A stretch of DNA of 64,000 nt, from assembly GCA_905250885.1 (NCBI GenBank), contig CAJNOQ010000012.1:51880-115879 (forward strand), given 5' to 3'. Each line of letters begins with the position of its first letter. The first letter of the stretch is position 1. This DNA is from Didymodactylos carnosus. Taxonomy: Eukaryota > Rotifera > Eurotatoria > Philodinida > Philodinidae. Shown piece by piece: positions 25,990-40,032 of the stretch. Below the pieces are notes generated by a model. That model saw nothing but the letters and a program-made list of their open reading frames with translations, made no database searches and had not been told where the DNA came from. The position numbers and the translations under genes were made by a program.

Positions 25990-28211
25990 TGGTATTGAAC
26001 AACTGAAACAATCTACCCATTGAAAGAGATTGAGTGACAAATGGTAGAGAAAAGCGTTTATCTATTATTTAACATTTTGTATTATTATTTTATATTTATT
26101 GGTATTAGTTATGTTTCTCTGATGTAAATATTGTGTGAACAGTCCAGTATAGAAGGACGAATATCGTCTTATGGACTCATAGTATTCGTTGTACACTTTA
26201 AGTGAATTTTAACTCGAATGATGGTAAGTTACAGTTGTGAATTTTCGAAGAGAGTAACAGAGAAAAACAGAAAGTCGTTATTATTGGGAAACCATTATTT
26301 ATAGATAGCTACCAATTATCATCGTTTCCTAAAAGATGGCCAATGTGAATGATACATAATAAAAGTCTTAATCGAACAACCGTACTTCATTCTCTTTTTC
26401 CACAATTAACTAAATAAAGAAAAATAGACAAAAAAATTTGACAATTTTTTTATTGATCACACTATTCTTCTACATTTTCTTGTTACTATTCAATTTTTTC
26501 AATAAGTTGTTGAATAACTGATAGTTCTGCATTCAAAGCGAAACGAACGAATATTATTGGCGTAAAGAATTGTTCGATCTTCAAATATTTTATTAATAGC
26601 CAGTACTCTTGATTTTAATTAACGGATTACGGTTATTGTGGTTACATCAACAAACGAACAAAGTACAAAATTTGGTACAAACTTTTTTTTTTAAACGCCT
26701 ATTTTTCAAGCAGCCAATAGTTCTTTCTTCGTTTCTATCAATTCTTGATGTTTCAACTGATTAAACAGGAAACCAATCATCATGAAACCATATTGTTGTT
26801 TTAATTAATTTTTGTGTATTGTGGGCTTGCACAACAGAATGTCATACGTATTAAAAATCAGATATATATGGCTTTTAAATTGCGTAGAAACTTTTAAAAT
26901 TCGAATTCATGTGTTTCAAATACATAAATGGATTTTGGATGTTGTCAGTTACGATGTGGAAATGGCAGAACATCTGTTTATCTAAAGAATTACATGTAGA
27001 AATGGAATACATATTGAATAAATCATTGAATAATTTGTTTTGTTCCTTCATCTTAACTCACGTTTACCAGCATTTTATCCATTATGATAACTTCATAGCT
27101 TTTAAAAAAGTTAATTTTATCCACTAAAAAGTAAAATGTCTATCATTAGAGACAAATATCATTATAAATATCATAATTATACACATAACAGATATTAGCC
27201 ATTGTATTGCACTAGATTTCTTGTGGTATACTTATTTTAATTTATATACATTAGTGATGGATAATTTGGATCAGGATTTTGAAATTGTATTCGTTTAACG
27301 AGATTAAATAAGACAATAGATAGTTCTGGAAAATAGATTACTCATAAATGAGCAGTACTATACACCATAATGTTGATAAAAAAAGTGAACTGGCATATCC
27401 AGCTATTCAAATTGGATAATACTTTAAGCAGACACGATTTAGTTTGATGTATTTGTTTGCTTTTGAGTTCGGATTTACTGCCATCTATTTTTTTACAATT
27501 TTTAGTCAATAACTGTTTGACACAAGCCAAGTTAACACAAAAAAAACGGTAAAATGGTTGTAACAGAATAACAGTTGAATAAGCATTTACATTAACAATC
27601 TAATTCTACCAAAAGCATCAAAAATGCAAAACCAGTTATATTAAAGCATAGACGATATAATACGATCAGATTCTAACTGATCAACTAGGAATGAAACAAT
27701 CTTTTAGTTGAAACAAAAACTATAACTCAATTTTCTATTTTAGAAATGCACACACACGCACATGAGTAAAAGTATCCCTGAGTGTTGAGAAAACAAAAAG
27801 GAGAACCGTAGTGCGCCAACAAAAGACAACAAAACGTGGAATGATCATTTTCCACAGTCACAATAATGCGAGAAAGGTGAAAGCCGGCTAAATATAATAC
27901 AAATAAACAAGCTCAAAGGGACAACAAAACTAGTTTAACTGGTCAACAGTAGTACATAAAGTAAAGAGAATAATTAGCGTTCAGCATAAGGTAACGAATA
28001 GAAGATAACACAAATTCTAAAATATAAATATGAAAATCAACACTTGTCTTCTCTAGAGAAGAATTGATAAGCGATGACGGTGCAGAGAATATGCACAATG
28101 ACATGAAATTTACTATACGTAACAAATTTTGTCTAAGAATCTGAGAATGTCCCAAAAAGGATAAAATCACATTTGGCGGAAAAAAAGCGCAACCAAATAG
28201 AAAAACAATAT
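25990..28211. other. Convergent intergenic region between TEX9 and EZH
   Basis: AT-rich, 2.2 kb, between two genes that run toward each other, so it should contain both 3' untranslated regions. No convincing exon, RNA or element boundary. Short open frames at 26909-27127 and 27943-28170 look random. Confidence 0.5.
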
Positions 28212-31200
28212 TCAGTTTGAGTCATTTGCCAGATTATCGAGTTGTTTCTCGACACCAATAAATTTTAAATGCTGATTTGGACCGTAACGATAATCAAAAA
28301 ATAGTTCTTCACCAGAACATATATGTCGTTTTGCATAGATCCCTATTCGATGATCACCACGAACCATAATTACTTTCGCATAACAATTTGGATTAATTGA
28401 ATGATTAGCAAAACGAATTTTATTACCACGACGTGTCGCATCTACCATGTATTCTTCATTTAAATCAAATAAAAAACTTGTTCCAACGTGATCATACATT
28501 CGACCTCTTATTTCACCTTCATCTTGTGTTATTATTTCTCCGCAATATTCAGCTATAAATTCATTTCTTTGCACATTAACACGTATAAATATTCCCCAAC
28601 CGGCAACATCAGATTCGGCTAATAACAAATGTTTATGTAGAGAACGTTGTATAGCTACATTCTGACATGTTGCTGCAATTGATGCCGGTGTATTACCAGA
28701 TGAATATAGTCTAGAGAATGGTAATGAGGAGGAAGAAGGATTTGAAGAACAATAAAGCATTTGTTTATCTGACAATGTTATATATGTTAAACCATTTGTA
28801 GATGCTGATTTTTTATCATGTTGTGTAAAATCATTTGCACCGCATATACAACATAGATCCGGATCGCATTCCCGTCCAGCCGCATAACACGGACATTGTT
28901 TTGTATTACATAAAGATTTACAACGACAGCCTTGAAAACGATTTTCACATTTTCGATCACAACCACAATATTTCTCACAAAAATTACCAGTTTTAACACA
29001 ATAACAATTTTGATCACACGAACGTCCTATTTCATGATCACACGGATAATAGGTATGACGTTTAATAAAGGCAGCTGATAATCGATTTGTGCTGCGTTGA
29101 CGACGAAAAGATATTGGTTTTCGATGATTGGATGTACTAACAGAATCATCCTAGAAATAACACAACAGTTTTAAAAGTTGATTACACGGATTCTGATGAC
29201 TAAGGTTGTCATTGTACGATGTTTCGACAACAGGCGATAACATACCTGCTTATTTTCGCCGTCAACACCATTTGTCATCTTTGATTGATGTTGACTTATT
29301 TCCTCATCTTTGATTGTTGTTTCACTACTACCTGACTTATCACTTTCAAACGATTCCTTACGGTTGCACGGTAGATCTGGTAGTTTCGGTTTTTGTACAT
29401 CATCTGAACACGACGAGGATGGTGATGACACACCAGAAAAAAACGTATCGGATAGATTAGTGTCGGTAGTGCTGTTATTATTGTTTGATGATGATTTTTT
29501 TACACTACTATTTTCTTTATCGTTTTTAACGGGTAATTTATTAGATTTTAATTCATTTTTATAGTGTTCGTAAACATGATCACAACGTTTATCAAGTAAA
29601 TTTGCAATAATGCATATGTTATCACGATATACACAGTAGAAAACACGAAATAATGATTTATCACTTGTTGACCAAACAGTTGTCTCCGTGTCGTCAATTG
29701 AAGATTCCATCAAAGAATTTTTCAATAAACAATTATCCGGACAACACAAAGAACATCTCATACCATTAATTTTTGTTTTTTTTGATTGTTTATTATTATT
29801 TGTAGTGATAAATCCTGCATTCGATTTTGTTTTTGATTCGAAACCATTTCGATTCAAAATTTCTTCAGAATGTCCTTCATGATTCACTAAAACAAACAAT
29901 ATACTTTATAGGAATTCGAGATATGAGTGGCAAAAGTGGAAATTTCTAATAGGAGGATAATGAATAACTATAAATCCTGTTTAACCTGTTGAAGTACATT
30001 TTTCTTCTCTATTTTGGTTTGTTGTTTGATTTAAATCATTATCCAAGGATAAACGTTGACGTTTTATTGTCTTCTCATAGCCGTTTGGCTTTTTGAATCC
30101 ATTTTCATTCAGTTTTGTTAATTTTTGGATATCAGTCGATAATTCACTATGACAACGTTTGAGTCCATTGATCGCATCAAACGAAATTGTATCAATACTT
30201 CTTTTTTTCTCACTATGACGACGATTTACTGGATTTAGTGTCGAAGAAGATGATGTGGGTACTTCGGGTGTGGACGGAATTGTATAACGATAACAATAAC
30301 GACTACATGGAATTTGATTACTAGCATCACTATCATGCAGCGATAATGTTGGTGTGCGATAAATATCGGGTATGGTTTGTTTATCTTTATGAAGAAAGCA
30401 GTCATACCGATGGCAACGTCGACAAAATAACATAAAATATGAATGTAATGTTTTTTCCGCTGTTGCATCTAATGCCACATTGACATTGTCAATATTTGGT
30501 GTAAATTCTTTTTGTGGAACACGCTTTGTTTCAAATACATGACCAAAACGATCACGAATTAAATCTGCTGCTGATGGATAAAGGTCTATAAACAAAAAAA
30601 CTAGTTAAATCACAAAAATAAACATGTATTGTATGTAAAAATAAACATGTTTCTGTTATTTACCATTTAACGTATCATAAATAACGTTTTCATCTTCTGG
30701 CTGACAAATTCGTTTCAATCTCTTGAATAATTCTAGAATAAGTTCTTCATCAAATGTAAACTCTTTTTCTCCTGACAATGGTTTTCGATCACTAGCTCTC
30801 AACAATTTCACCGGAGAACGCTTATCTAAATAGAGACAAGATGACATTTCTTAAAAAACATATTATTTTAACTCACTTTGTTGGTCCAGTGATTCAGTAA
30901 GTGCCTTGACACAATCCTCATCATCCATATCAACAGACGTAACTGTGTCACACTAAACATAAAAAGAATTCACGTTTTATTCAACCACATCAAAGTTTTT
31001 AATAGCTATTAGTGGAAGATACTGTTTTTTTCTGAACTTACCAAAAAATTACTTTGAAGTGGAACATAAGTAAACATATTTGGTAAAGGACTGACATGTG
31101 GTAAAAGTGTAAGCGGACATGTTAGTCTTTCTGTTGTTAAACTATCAATTGAACAGGACGTATAAAGTGGTTTTTTTCCAGTTATAGGTAGTGTAGGTGA

Positions 31201-31449
31201 AGGTAAACAAATTGAAACTAATTTTGCTTCATTATGTCTTAAACTAATACGTTGAGCAGCACTCGTTAATAATGGTCTACAAACAAGCTCAACGAGGATA
31301 AAAGAAAAGTTCTTTTTTTAAGAAAAATAGAGAACTTACATGGCAGTTTGACGAAGACGTAAATCAACTTTTCTACGAGCCTGTTTTAATTCTTTTTCAA
31401 TGCGATCTTTCCATAATGATTTTAAACTGGTGATACTATCAGTATTCAT
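28212..31449 (-). CDS. EZH: Enhancer of zeste / EZH histone H3K27 methyltransferase
   Basis: Catalytic subunit of Polycomb repressive complex 2. Seven minus-strand exons: 31449-31340, 31276-31042, 30952-30877, 30825-30664, 30585-29986, 29886-29246 and 29150-28212; total 2,763 nt, 920 aa. N-terminal region includes [17 protein letters not shown]-like segment [20 protein letters not shown]; cysteine-rich CXC from ~29040 to 28830 ([33 protein letters not shown]); then SET with [20 protein letters not shown] and ELFFDYRYG. The NHS and DY catalytic-site residues are present. It is longer than human EZH2 (746-751 aa) because of Ser/Asn/Asp-rich insertions between the N-terminal and SANT segments and after SANT. 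Single-copy status and EZH1 versus EZH2 cannot be decided. Confidence 0.96.
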
Positions 31450-34400
31450 TCTTGATATAACTGAAACCTAAGAGAGAACTTTAATTAATCTACTATAATT
31501 GATCGATCTACATCTTTTTACTTCACTAACCCCGCTTATACATCTGTTATACGATTATACAACTGTTTTATCTTCCGTCACCTTTCTTTTTCTCCAGGAT
31601 AAAATGTTCGCCGTCGAACATAATTTTTTGCATCCACATTTCAATCTAAATATAATACACAGACATATTGTCAAATAAACATGTAACTGAACAAAATTTT
31701 TCTAAAAAAAATATGCGTGTGTGTCTACATAAAAGTTGTATTACTCTTGACATTTTTTTTTGCTTTCTTCGTTTTGGCTCGTCGTGTTGCCTATATATAT
31801 TGTGCCCAAAAGACGCAAAAAAAAAAGATTTTTTTTGCTTTTCTTTATACTCACACTTCATATGCTGCATTTGAACGTATTATAAATTGAAAAAATGTGT
31901 AAGAAATTTATCTACGTAGATACACAGTAGATTCGCCTAGCACCACGTGTTTATAACCTAATTAATCTTTTGTCAGATGTAATAATCTTAACGTTGCATC
32001 CTCAGTGAAGTTACTCAAAGCATCAACCTATCACTCTCTTTTCTTTTATATTTTTGCGGTTTTTCTATTCTTCTTCACATGATAGATTAATTTACATATG
32101 TCGTCTCGTCCGTATACATATATACACATACATACGTACTAGAAAGAAAAATCTTGTCAGCTGTTTCGCGTATGATTTACGTATTATTCTCTGACCTTGT
32201 TAAGAATATAACAAAAGACTCACTAACGATACTAGAACATGTTTTTTACATTTGTTCAAATGGATCTCGCGATAAATTAGAACAAACAATAAAATTAATT
32301 TTAGAAATATGAATCCGAAACTCCATAGAAGCTTTTTATTGCTAATGGCAGGCAAACTCAAGCTTTTATTTTCAGCAAATATCTAAACTAAGTCCCTGAT
32401 AGTAAATCTTTTGAAAGAAAAATGTGTATTGCAACCGAAGGAATTGGACGATGCCATCCATTCCCACACCCTGCCTCTTTCTGTGCTCTTCGGAAAAAGA
32501 ACTTTATTGAACTTTCCTAAAAATGTTGACTCGTCATGATCCTCTTCAAAACAATAAGTTTTCAGCTAGCCTATATTGTGACTGTTCACATACTCGTTCT
32601 AGTATGTAACTTCATGGTCAACTGTCCTTATTTCTGTTGCTGATCTGTTTGAAATTTGAACGATTAACAATCGGTGCCCCATAAGAATGGTGCACCCAAC
32701 ATGGATCACCGGTGTATGATACCTATCTTTATACTTCTATATTAAATTGTCCATACTAAGCTCTGCATCCAAAGGTGCCTTAAAATCTAATTATACACTG
32801 TTTGTCGCTGATATGAGATGAAAAGTCTCTGTCATTGTGCATTACATTGAATATAAGTGTGAACGTTTATTTTTTAAACATCTGCTAAAATTTCTCAAAT
32901 AGGGAAAAGTGTGCCTTACATCATATTTAATATATCCAATAATCATTGACAGAAAGAAGATTGACGGACAAAATAGATTGATTTGTAGTCTATATAGCGA
33001 AGGAGACGACGAAAAATATATGTTGTACGTACATGCTTATACATAGAAAAAAATGAATGATGGACATATAGTCGAGTTCAGACGACAAAGCAAAAGTAGG
33101 ACAATAGGTAAGTGTAAAGAGTATTTCAACTAAAAGGATGAGATCTCTTGTTATGCAGATCATAACCTTTTTAGTCTAATATCATCCAGATTCTAAATGG
33201 TGATAAAAGCTGTTTCTAAAGACGTGGTTGATTTATGACGGCTGATCGTGCAATAATTCAGTGAAAAAAACCACGACACGGATGATCGAGATTCTAAATT
33301 CGAGCTTCAGTTAGAAAATCACATAAATAGAAAACTTTCTAGCCGAGACTAGGTATCACATAAGAAGAGACAAAATAACGAAGCAGTTCTCTCTTTTTTT
33401 AAAAATATAATTACAGTCAAATTTGGAAAGGTCCTGTAAGGCAAGTCAATCTTAGGCATCCCTAATCCCAGGTGTTAGTGCTCAAAATTTGTCTAGGAAA
33501 AAAGAAGACTAGTATAGTTGACAATAGAATAACTAAATTACAGTATTCTTGATCTGTAAACTGCCCTTTTGTTCTCCTTTTTTTCAAGAGATCGAAGCAG
33601 CGGAAACAGTTATATGAATGTTTAAAGGAAGATTAGAATCGGAGATAAACGAATCGGTTTTGAATAAAAACCTAACAATTTATAAATGTTTTCTCGATGA
33701 TCAACGCCATTCTCGTGAACCAATTACGCTGTTTAAAATTATTGATTGAATTTCTTCTGTGATATTACACTGTAGTGTTGGGAATTATTTATAGAAAATG
33801 CTCGGCGATTTTCTGAATAAAATGAAAATTCAATTTATAGAAAATCGAGTCGATTTGCTAGAAAATAGAAAGCCAAAAAACTGACAGGGAATTTATAAAA
33901 GTCAGAAAATCACCGGCCATTTTCGAGATCGATTTTCTATAAATTAGAATTGAATTCCAATTACAGTGTACTTCTTTCTCTCTATTTATTTATCTGCTTA
34001 TTATCTGAAGTTCGTCTGCATGTATCGATGAAAAAATCTGACCAATAAACGTAATCTTTTCAACGTATCCTAGCCAGAGATGTACGAACTAGTCTTTTTG
34101 ACGTTGAGATTACGGTCTCATATCAGCGAGAAAAAAAAACTTGAAGTTTTTGGCTACCAATGGTACAAATCAAGATCAAAAATCCCGATCTCGTTACGGT
34201 TTCTTTGCTCTCATGTCATGTGAAAGGTTCGTTAGGCCAGATTATCCTACGCATCTCTAATCCCAGTTACTGAGCACTCAGAATTTATCTGTAGACCATT
34301 GTAGATGATAGAGAATAATAAAATCACAGTGTTCTTCTGTTCCAGCCTATCTGTTTTTTTCGAACCATTTCATACTGGTTTATAAATTTTAGCGGGTGTT

Positions 34401-34565
34401 TCCACTAAATGATTTGTTTTTTTTGTCTCAATTGTAGAACGACTTGACAAGCGGCATATGATTATAGTGCAACGATCGATGTAAACAGTGTTTGCATATA
34501 TTTATTCATGTATTTTGTACTGACTAATAGTAATTTCATTTGTTTTATTTAGGCTTTATGTTTGA
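31450..34565. other. Divergent intergenic region upstream of EZH and the unknown 34566 gene
   Basis: About 3.1 kb between divergent genes, so both promoters should lie here. Contents include a probable 203-bp inverted-repeat element (33767-33969) and two diverged copies of a sequence near 33440-33560 and 34215-34350, sharing the cores GCATC-CTAATCCCAG and GTGTTCTT/GTATTCTT. Otherwise AT-rich without an open frame. Confidence 0.5.
33767..33969. mobile_element. Probable short inverted-repeat element
   Basis: Ends ACACTGTAGTG... and ...ATTACAGTGT are complementary, followed on both sides by GGAATT and TTTATAGAAAATC-type motifs in inverted orientation. The middle repeats GAAAATCG/CGATTTTC words. 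No clear target duplication was found. Confidence 0.5.
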
Positions 34566-35593
34566 ATGTGGTCAAACAATGTTACACCAAGATCGTTTGA
34601 GAATAAAATCTATGATTTAATCGATAATCACAGAAGACTACCAAATTTCGTTCCATATAATCAACCGTTGATGATCGATATAGAATCGTCTGCTTCGACT
34701 AATGTCGTCTCATCAAACACTAATATGCGTTTGTTAAAACTAACAATAGACTGTAACGGTGAAATGCAACAGAATGGTCACATGCTGTCAACTTTTTTAT
34801 TTTCTGAAAAATCGATTGGTCGTCCTTGTACACACGATTATGTTAATCAATTTATTAACGAATTTCGAACTGAAAACGATGAAAATATCAATCCACATTC
34901 ACCACCGTCAGTCACATACGCTAAACCGATGAAGAGAAATTTGGTGTTAACAGATACAAATCAAATGTCGATCAAAGACATCAGATCTGAAAAAGTAATG
35001 ATACACTCACACAAAGAATCAAATGTTTTTTTACTTTAATGTTTCAAACTTATCCTCATAGTGACCTCACATTTGTACAGCAGTGCCATCTCTTTCTGTG
35101 AAAGAAACAACGTTGAGACTGAGAAACTGTCACCGCTTCTTAATGCTTATCATTGTTTTGTTTTTAGAACATTTATTCTTCACAAAATTCTCTTGATTTT
35201 ATTCATTTAAAACCTGAACGCGCCCAACTTGTAAATACGCCAACAATTGTGACAAGTGGTATGGCTGTTCTTTCGTCTATTAATGATCACAATAGACACA
35301 ACACAAATAAAATTATAGTCTCGGAATCAATAAATACGAATAATAAAGAAAGTTTATCATTGAACAATGAAGAAATTGATCGTTTTATTACATGTAATAA
35401 AGAGAGGTTTGATCGATTAAAACGCCGACGGAAGACACAGCAACACAGTTCGTCATCGTCTACATCATCTGCTTCTTCGAATCGAACAGCTTTCACAAAT
35501 CCAAATTACGCATATCCTTCAGATTGTAAACTTGGATCTCCTACCATTCAACAGGATAATGTCGAATTGTTATCTTCTTCGATTATCGTTTAG
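34566..35593 (+). CDS. Unrecognised Ser/Asn-rich protein with basic nuclear-type motif
   Basis: Not recognised. Two exons, 34566-34994 and 35168-35593, join in phase (GTAATG donor, TTTTTAG acceptor) to give 855 nt, 284 aa. The start is supported by an in-frame TGA directly upstream and a likely acceptor at ~34555, implying a 5' untranslated exon. The protein is hydrophilic with no membrane segment or signal peptide. It has a basic cluster RLKRRRKTQQ at ~residue 227, a following Ser-rich run, and several SP/TP sites. The motif suggests a nuclear protein; nothing supports a specific function. It is divergent from EZH and convergent with PRC1. Confidence 0.7.
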
Positions 35594-36852
35594 AAAATAT
35601 TAAGTTTTGTACATATCGTCATGTATTTATTTTACCTTTTGTAAAGAGTATGCTATTATTTTTCATACAAAAAATAAAAATGCTCATTGGTGAGACAGTT
35701 TGTTAAGGAAAAGTTGAATAAATTTTCTATCCGTCAATGTACTGCGATCAAGACTGTCAAATCCAGACGTAAAATGTTATTTTCTAGAATAGAAGCTTCG
35801 ACCATACCATTAAGCTTTCTAGTGTTCAAAAGTATTGGATGTTTGTGGGCGTAAAGTTGTTGGTGAAGTTTGGTTAACCTACTAGAACGTTAGCAGAAAC
35901 AAGATTTATTTTTTATTTCAGTAAAATAACAAAGTATAGCAAAAAAAGAAAAGAACAGTCAAGATGCATTCATGAAGATTGTGTCCGCACAAAAATCTGA
36001 TACAAAATTACTTGGAAAAAGAATATAGTAGACAAAATAATTCGCATAAGTTAATAAATTTTTAGTTTAACTGTGAAGCAAAATATTAAAAAAATTTCAA
36101 AGACAATTTTATAAGATTGTACGAGATAAGTAGCTTAGATGAGTATAACGCTTGTTATTGGTATCATAAAACTTTTGTTAAAAACACATGTTCAATTAAA
36201 TTTGAAATGAACTCCTATAAATTCCCCAACACTCTAGGGCGACTTTCTTACCATTATTTCTTCACTGTACACGGTCTCGGGTGACTTTTATTCAACTTTT
36301 GCGGTGTAGTCATCTAAAATAGGGATGAATATAATAAATAACAAATAACAATTTAAAATGAGCATGGAAATTTGTTTTTATTTTGTTTTCATGCAAACAA
36401 ACGCTAAAAAACAGTTAATAGTTCAGAAAACAAAGACTTTATCCAGATAAAACAAAATGCAGCAGTCTCGTTTTTCATTTAGTAATTTTTCCTCACACCA
36501 AGTAAAAACGATGAACTGCTGTGTTTTGCTTGAAATGTAAACAGTCTATGCATCCAAAGACTTTGGTTAAGCATTCCTTAAAGAGACATAATAGCGATAA
36601 AGTATTTAAAGAAATATTAAGCACACGAGGTTCGAATTAGTGCAACTTGGATATCAATAGTTAAAAGTATATTCGATTCAACTTCTTTTTTTTATAAACA
36701 TATATTATTCTCTCTTTATATCCATCCAATAATTTAATAAAAATATCATCCGCATAGGTGCAAAAAAAAAGCTCAACACAAATAAACAAAATTGTTTTGA
36801 AAATATTTAAATTAAAGACACATGCAAATTTAAATGTCAAATATTTGAAAAT
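35594..36852. other. Convergent intergenic region before PRC1
   Basis: Contains an AATAAA at 35673-35678, 80 bases after the stop of the upstream gene, and then AT-rich sequence up to the PRC1 stop. No gene or repeat boundary seen. Confidence 0.5.
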
Positions 36853-39346
36853 TTAATTTCTTTTTTTCTGCTTTTTTGATACTGGTACACATAACGACGG
36901 TGCACAAGCACCACTATCATCTATTAAACGAACTCGACCACCTGCTATACAACCAGTTGTTTTGGGTTCTAATGGTTTACGTGATGGATCCTAATGAAAA
37001 ACAAATAATTTTGTAAATATTCAATGTATTTTTATTAATCACTCATTCACTCCTTATCGTCTGTGCATCGAACAGAATGCCTATACTAGAGAAAAAAGAA
37101 GTTTGTGGATGAATCTTTGACCTTAGAAAACGAGAATATATGATCGAGTAGAAATCATCACTTCTTAGATCAACATTAAGGAAAACTGCGTCGTCAGTGG
37201 TGGTATACAAAGATTTTCCCGTGATCATTGGTATCTCGTTCTTCAAACAAAATTAATCGGAAAAGAACATATTTGTTGCGATAGTTATTTTCATATGAAT
37301 AAAGTCAAATTTTATCAGTGAACTTTGTCTAGTGAAGGTACGTAAAAAAGATCCTCTAATTATTATTTTCAGTTTCGAGACAAAACGAAAAATAGAATAA
37401 TCAACTTACTAGAGATCCTCCTTAGCTCTTCTGTTTACTGAACAAGTAGTCTTTTGTGGGCAAAGATGTGCACTACAATATAAGTGCTACATTTATCTGT
37501 CAGTGAACCTAGTGCAAACATTTTTTTTGTATCGAGTGAGTATTTCTATCAGCACTTACTCGTTGATCACGTCCTCTCAATTTTTGATGATCTTCTTTTA
37601 CTTGAGCAATATATGACATTATACTCAGACCATTGATTTTGAATTCTTGATTATTATTTTTTCGTTGATAATCCTCATCCAACGCTTGCAGTTTTAATTC
37701 ACATTCTTTCAATTGCTGTTCTAATCGTTTACGTGTTTTTGATTCTGTTATGGCACTATAGCCACGTATGTAAAAACGATCAGGATCTGTTGACGTTTTC
37801 TAGATAATATAACAATAAAATAATTGTTTCTGATTATTTTGAAGTAACTAATAATATACTTCAAAATCTTGATATTCACGAAACAGATCATCCCAATTTT
37901 CAATTTGTTCATACATTGCTTTATTTGCTTCATATTTTGCCTCTAATTCTTGTAATAATTCTTCATGCATATACTGTAAATCTTCCGTAAACTCATCTAA
38001 TATATAGATACACAAATTGATGTTCACTCCTGAAAGTTTACCAGTCATTATTATTTATTTATTTACCTTCATGTAAAATTGCATATTTTGGATCACTATT
38101 AACTTGACCAACCGATAATTTATCCAATATAAAATGTATTTGTTCACGTACTTTCATTATTTCTGATGTTAATTTGTCCATTGCATGTTCTTTATAGCGA
38201 TCAACTTCAGCAGTAAGCTTAAAAACAAACAAAAACAGTTATTTCTTAAAAACATTAAAATTCATTACTAACGTTCGGTAGTACTGATAGACGACACTGT
38301 TGATGTTTGATTATGTTTTCGCTTATTGGTTTTAATGAACGATGTTTACGAATTAAATCTTTTAAAAGATTTTTTGATTGTTCAAATTTTTGTTCAGCAT
38401 TACTAACTTGTTCCGATATCTAAAAAAGAAGAGACAACACATCGTTATTCTATGAAAACAGGAGAAGAAAATACACGCCTACTTCATTGAATTCTTTTTC
38501 CACAAGTTCAATAGCTTCTTTTGTTAATGAAAATTTTGAAATATCGTCAATATTTAATAAACGACCAATCATCGTTTCGATTGTCGGACATTTCCATCCG
38601 TATAGTTCTTCAAATTCTTTTAATGTTGATACAAACGTATTTAATTTATCGATACGTTTTGTCTAAAGAGCAACAAAGTAAGCATTAGAATAAACTGCTG
38701 CCAGCTTGATGCCAGGGAGTTTTTTCATCAGTAAGCAAAAAGTCATGATATAACAACAATTTTTGTATACAAAAATTGCTAGTTTACCTTCTCTTCTCGT
38801 AATTCTATAATATGTGTTGTGATAAAACTCATACATGTAACTAACAATGTATCTTTATCTATAGTCAATGGTTGCTCGTTCAGTTCATTACATAATTCTT
38901 GTTCTTCGCGTCTAATTTCCGGTTCTTTTTCTAATAATTTTGTATGTTGTTCTTTTAATCTGTGATATTCTTCTTCATATTTTCGTAATGCTGGTAAAAG
39001 AGGTAATGGATCATCATACGTTGGACAGTCTTTATCTGGATGTAATTCTTTCCACAACTGATTATGTTTTAATTTGATTGCGTTAATTTCGTTCATTTTA
39101 CGCTCGTATAATTTTCGGTCTTCGTCTATCATTTCAGCAACCATTTTCTACAAAAAAAGATCAATAAATAAATGATTAGTAATACAACTGATCTACGATA
39201 GTTACACGAAGATTCTTTATCGTTGCTTCAACCCACGGCTTCGGATCATCACCAGTTTCGTTACATTTTTCTCGTAAAACTTTTATACGTTCCACATATA
39301 CTGCATTGACAATGTCACCAAGACTTAATAAATTATTTTCTGCCAT
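36853..39346 (-). CDS. PRC1: PRC1/Ase1/MAP65 microtubule-bundling protein
   Basis: Crosslinks antiparallel microtubules at the spindle midzone and is needed for cytokinesis. Exons: 39346-39206, 39147-38788, 38662-38483, 38419-38273, 38217-38067, 37996-37860, 37799-37560 and 36990-36853; 1,494 nt, 497 aa (human PRC1 620). Coiled-coil heptads run through most of the protein. The conserved C-terminal microtubule-binding part of the family is seen in WDDLFREYQDFE followed by DPDRFYIRGYSAITESKTRK. The tail after it is short and ends in a Lys-rich KKQKKRN, so much of the regulatory tail of vertebrate PRC1 is absent. The last intron (36991-37559) is several times longer than the others and holds an unrelated open frame. 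Confidence 0.9.
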
Positions 39347-40032
39347 CTAGAAAACACAAAAAGATATTCTAATTGAAAGATGATTATTGGATAAACGTGC
39401 GGTTAAAAAGGACTCTCTTTTATTAATTTTTTGAGCATATCTAGTTAAGGCAAACAAAATCCTCAGTATCCGATTTATTCATCTCAAAATTTCTTCAAAC
39501 AAACAAAGGCAAGACAAAGCCCTTCATTGCGTGTAGACTGTTCTATTTAGAAAGAAACATGAAAGGGAGTAAGAACTAACTCATTATAAGTAGGGAATTA
39601 GACTAGTCCCCGACTGTGTTTTCTAGATTAACACTGTAAATGAATTTTTTTTCGTAACCTTACAGTTACTGAAATTTGGCCTATTAGGACAACACCTATA
39701 ATATGGAACACTTGATAATTTATTAATCACAATTGGTACGAAAAAATAAAACTGGAAATGAAATATCATTTATTTTAAATCTAAAACTTTCATCCAATAA
39801 GTTTATATTTCTCCAACACCAAAAAATGCATAAAATAAAACTCCGTTCTCATGCATGTACAACTCATCTTTATTTTATTTCTTGCAAGTCTGATTAAGGT
39901 GTCTAATTTTTGAAAATATGTGCAGTTCAGTTCAACTTCCAAGAAGCTAAATTGGGATAAGATATGGACATGGCTCGAGCTAATCTTTTTTTATCTGATC
40001 ACACATCTTTCATTCCTACGGTAATATAGTCT

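Noticed and set aside
26700-26815. Minus-strand 33-codon frame ending ETKKELLAA-stop
   Set aside because: It looked like a possible terminal exon, but it has no splice acceptor in phase and an immediate upstream stop; no family recognised.
37043-37246. 67-codon minus-strand frame in the last PRC1 intron
   Set aside because: Flanking exons join in phase without it, and it shows no resemblance to PRC1 or other proteins.
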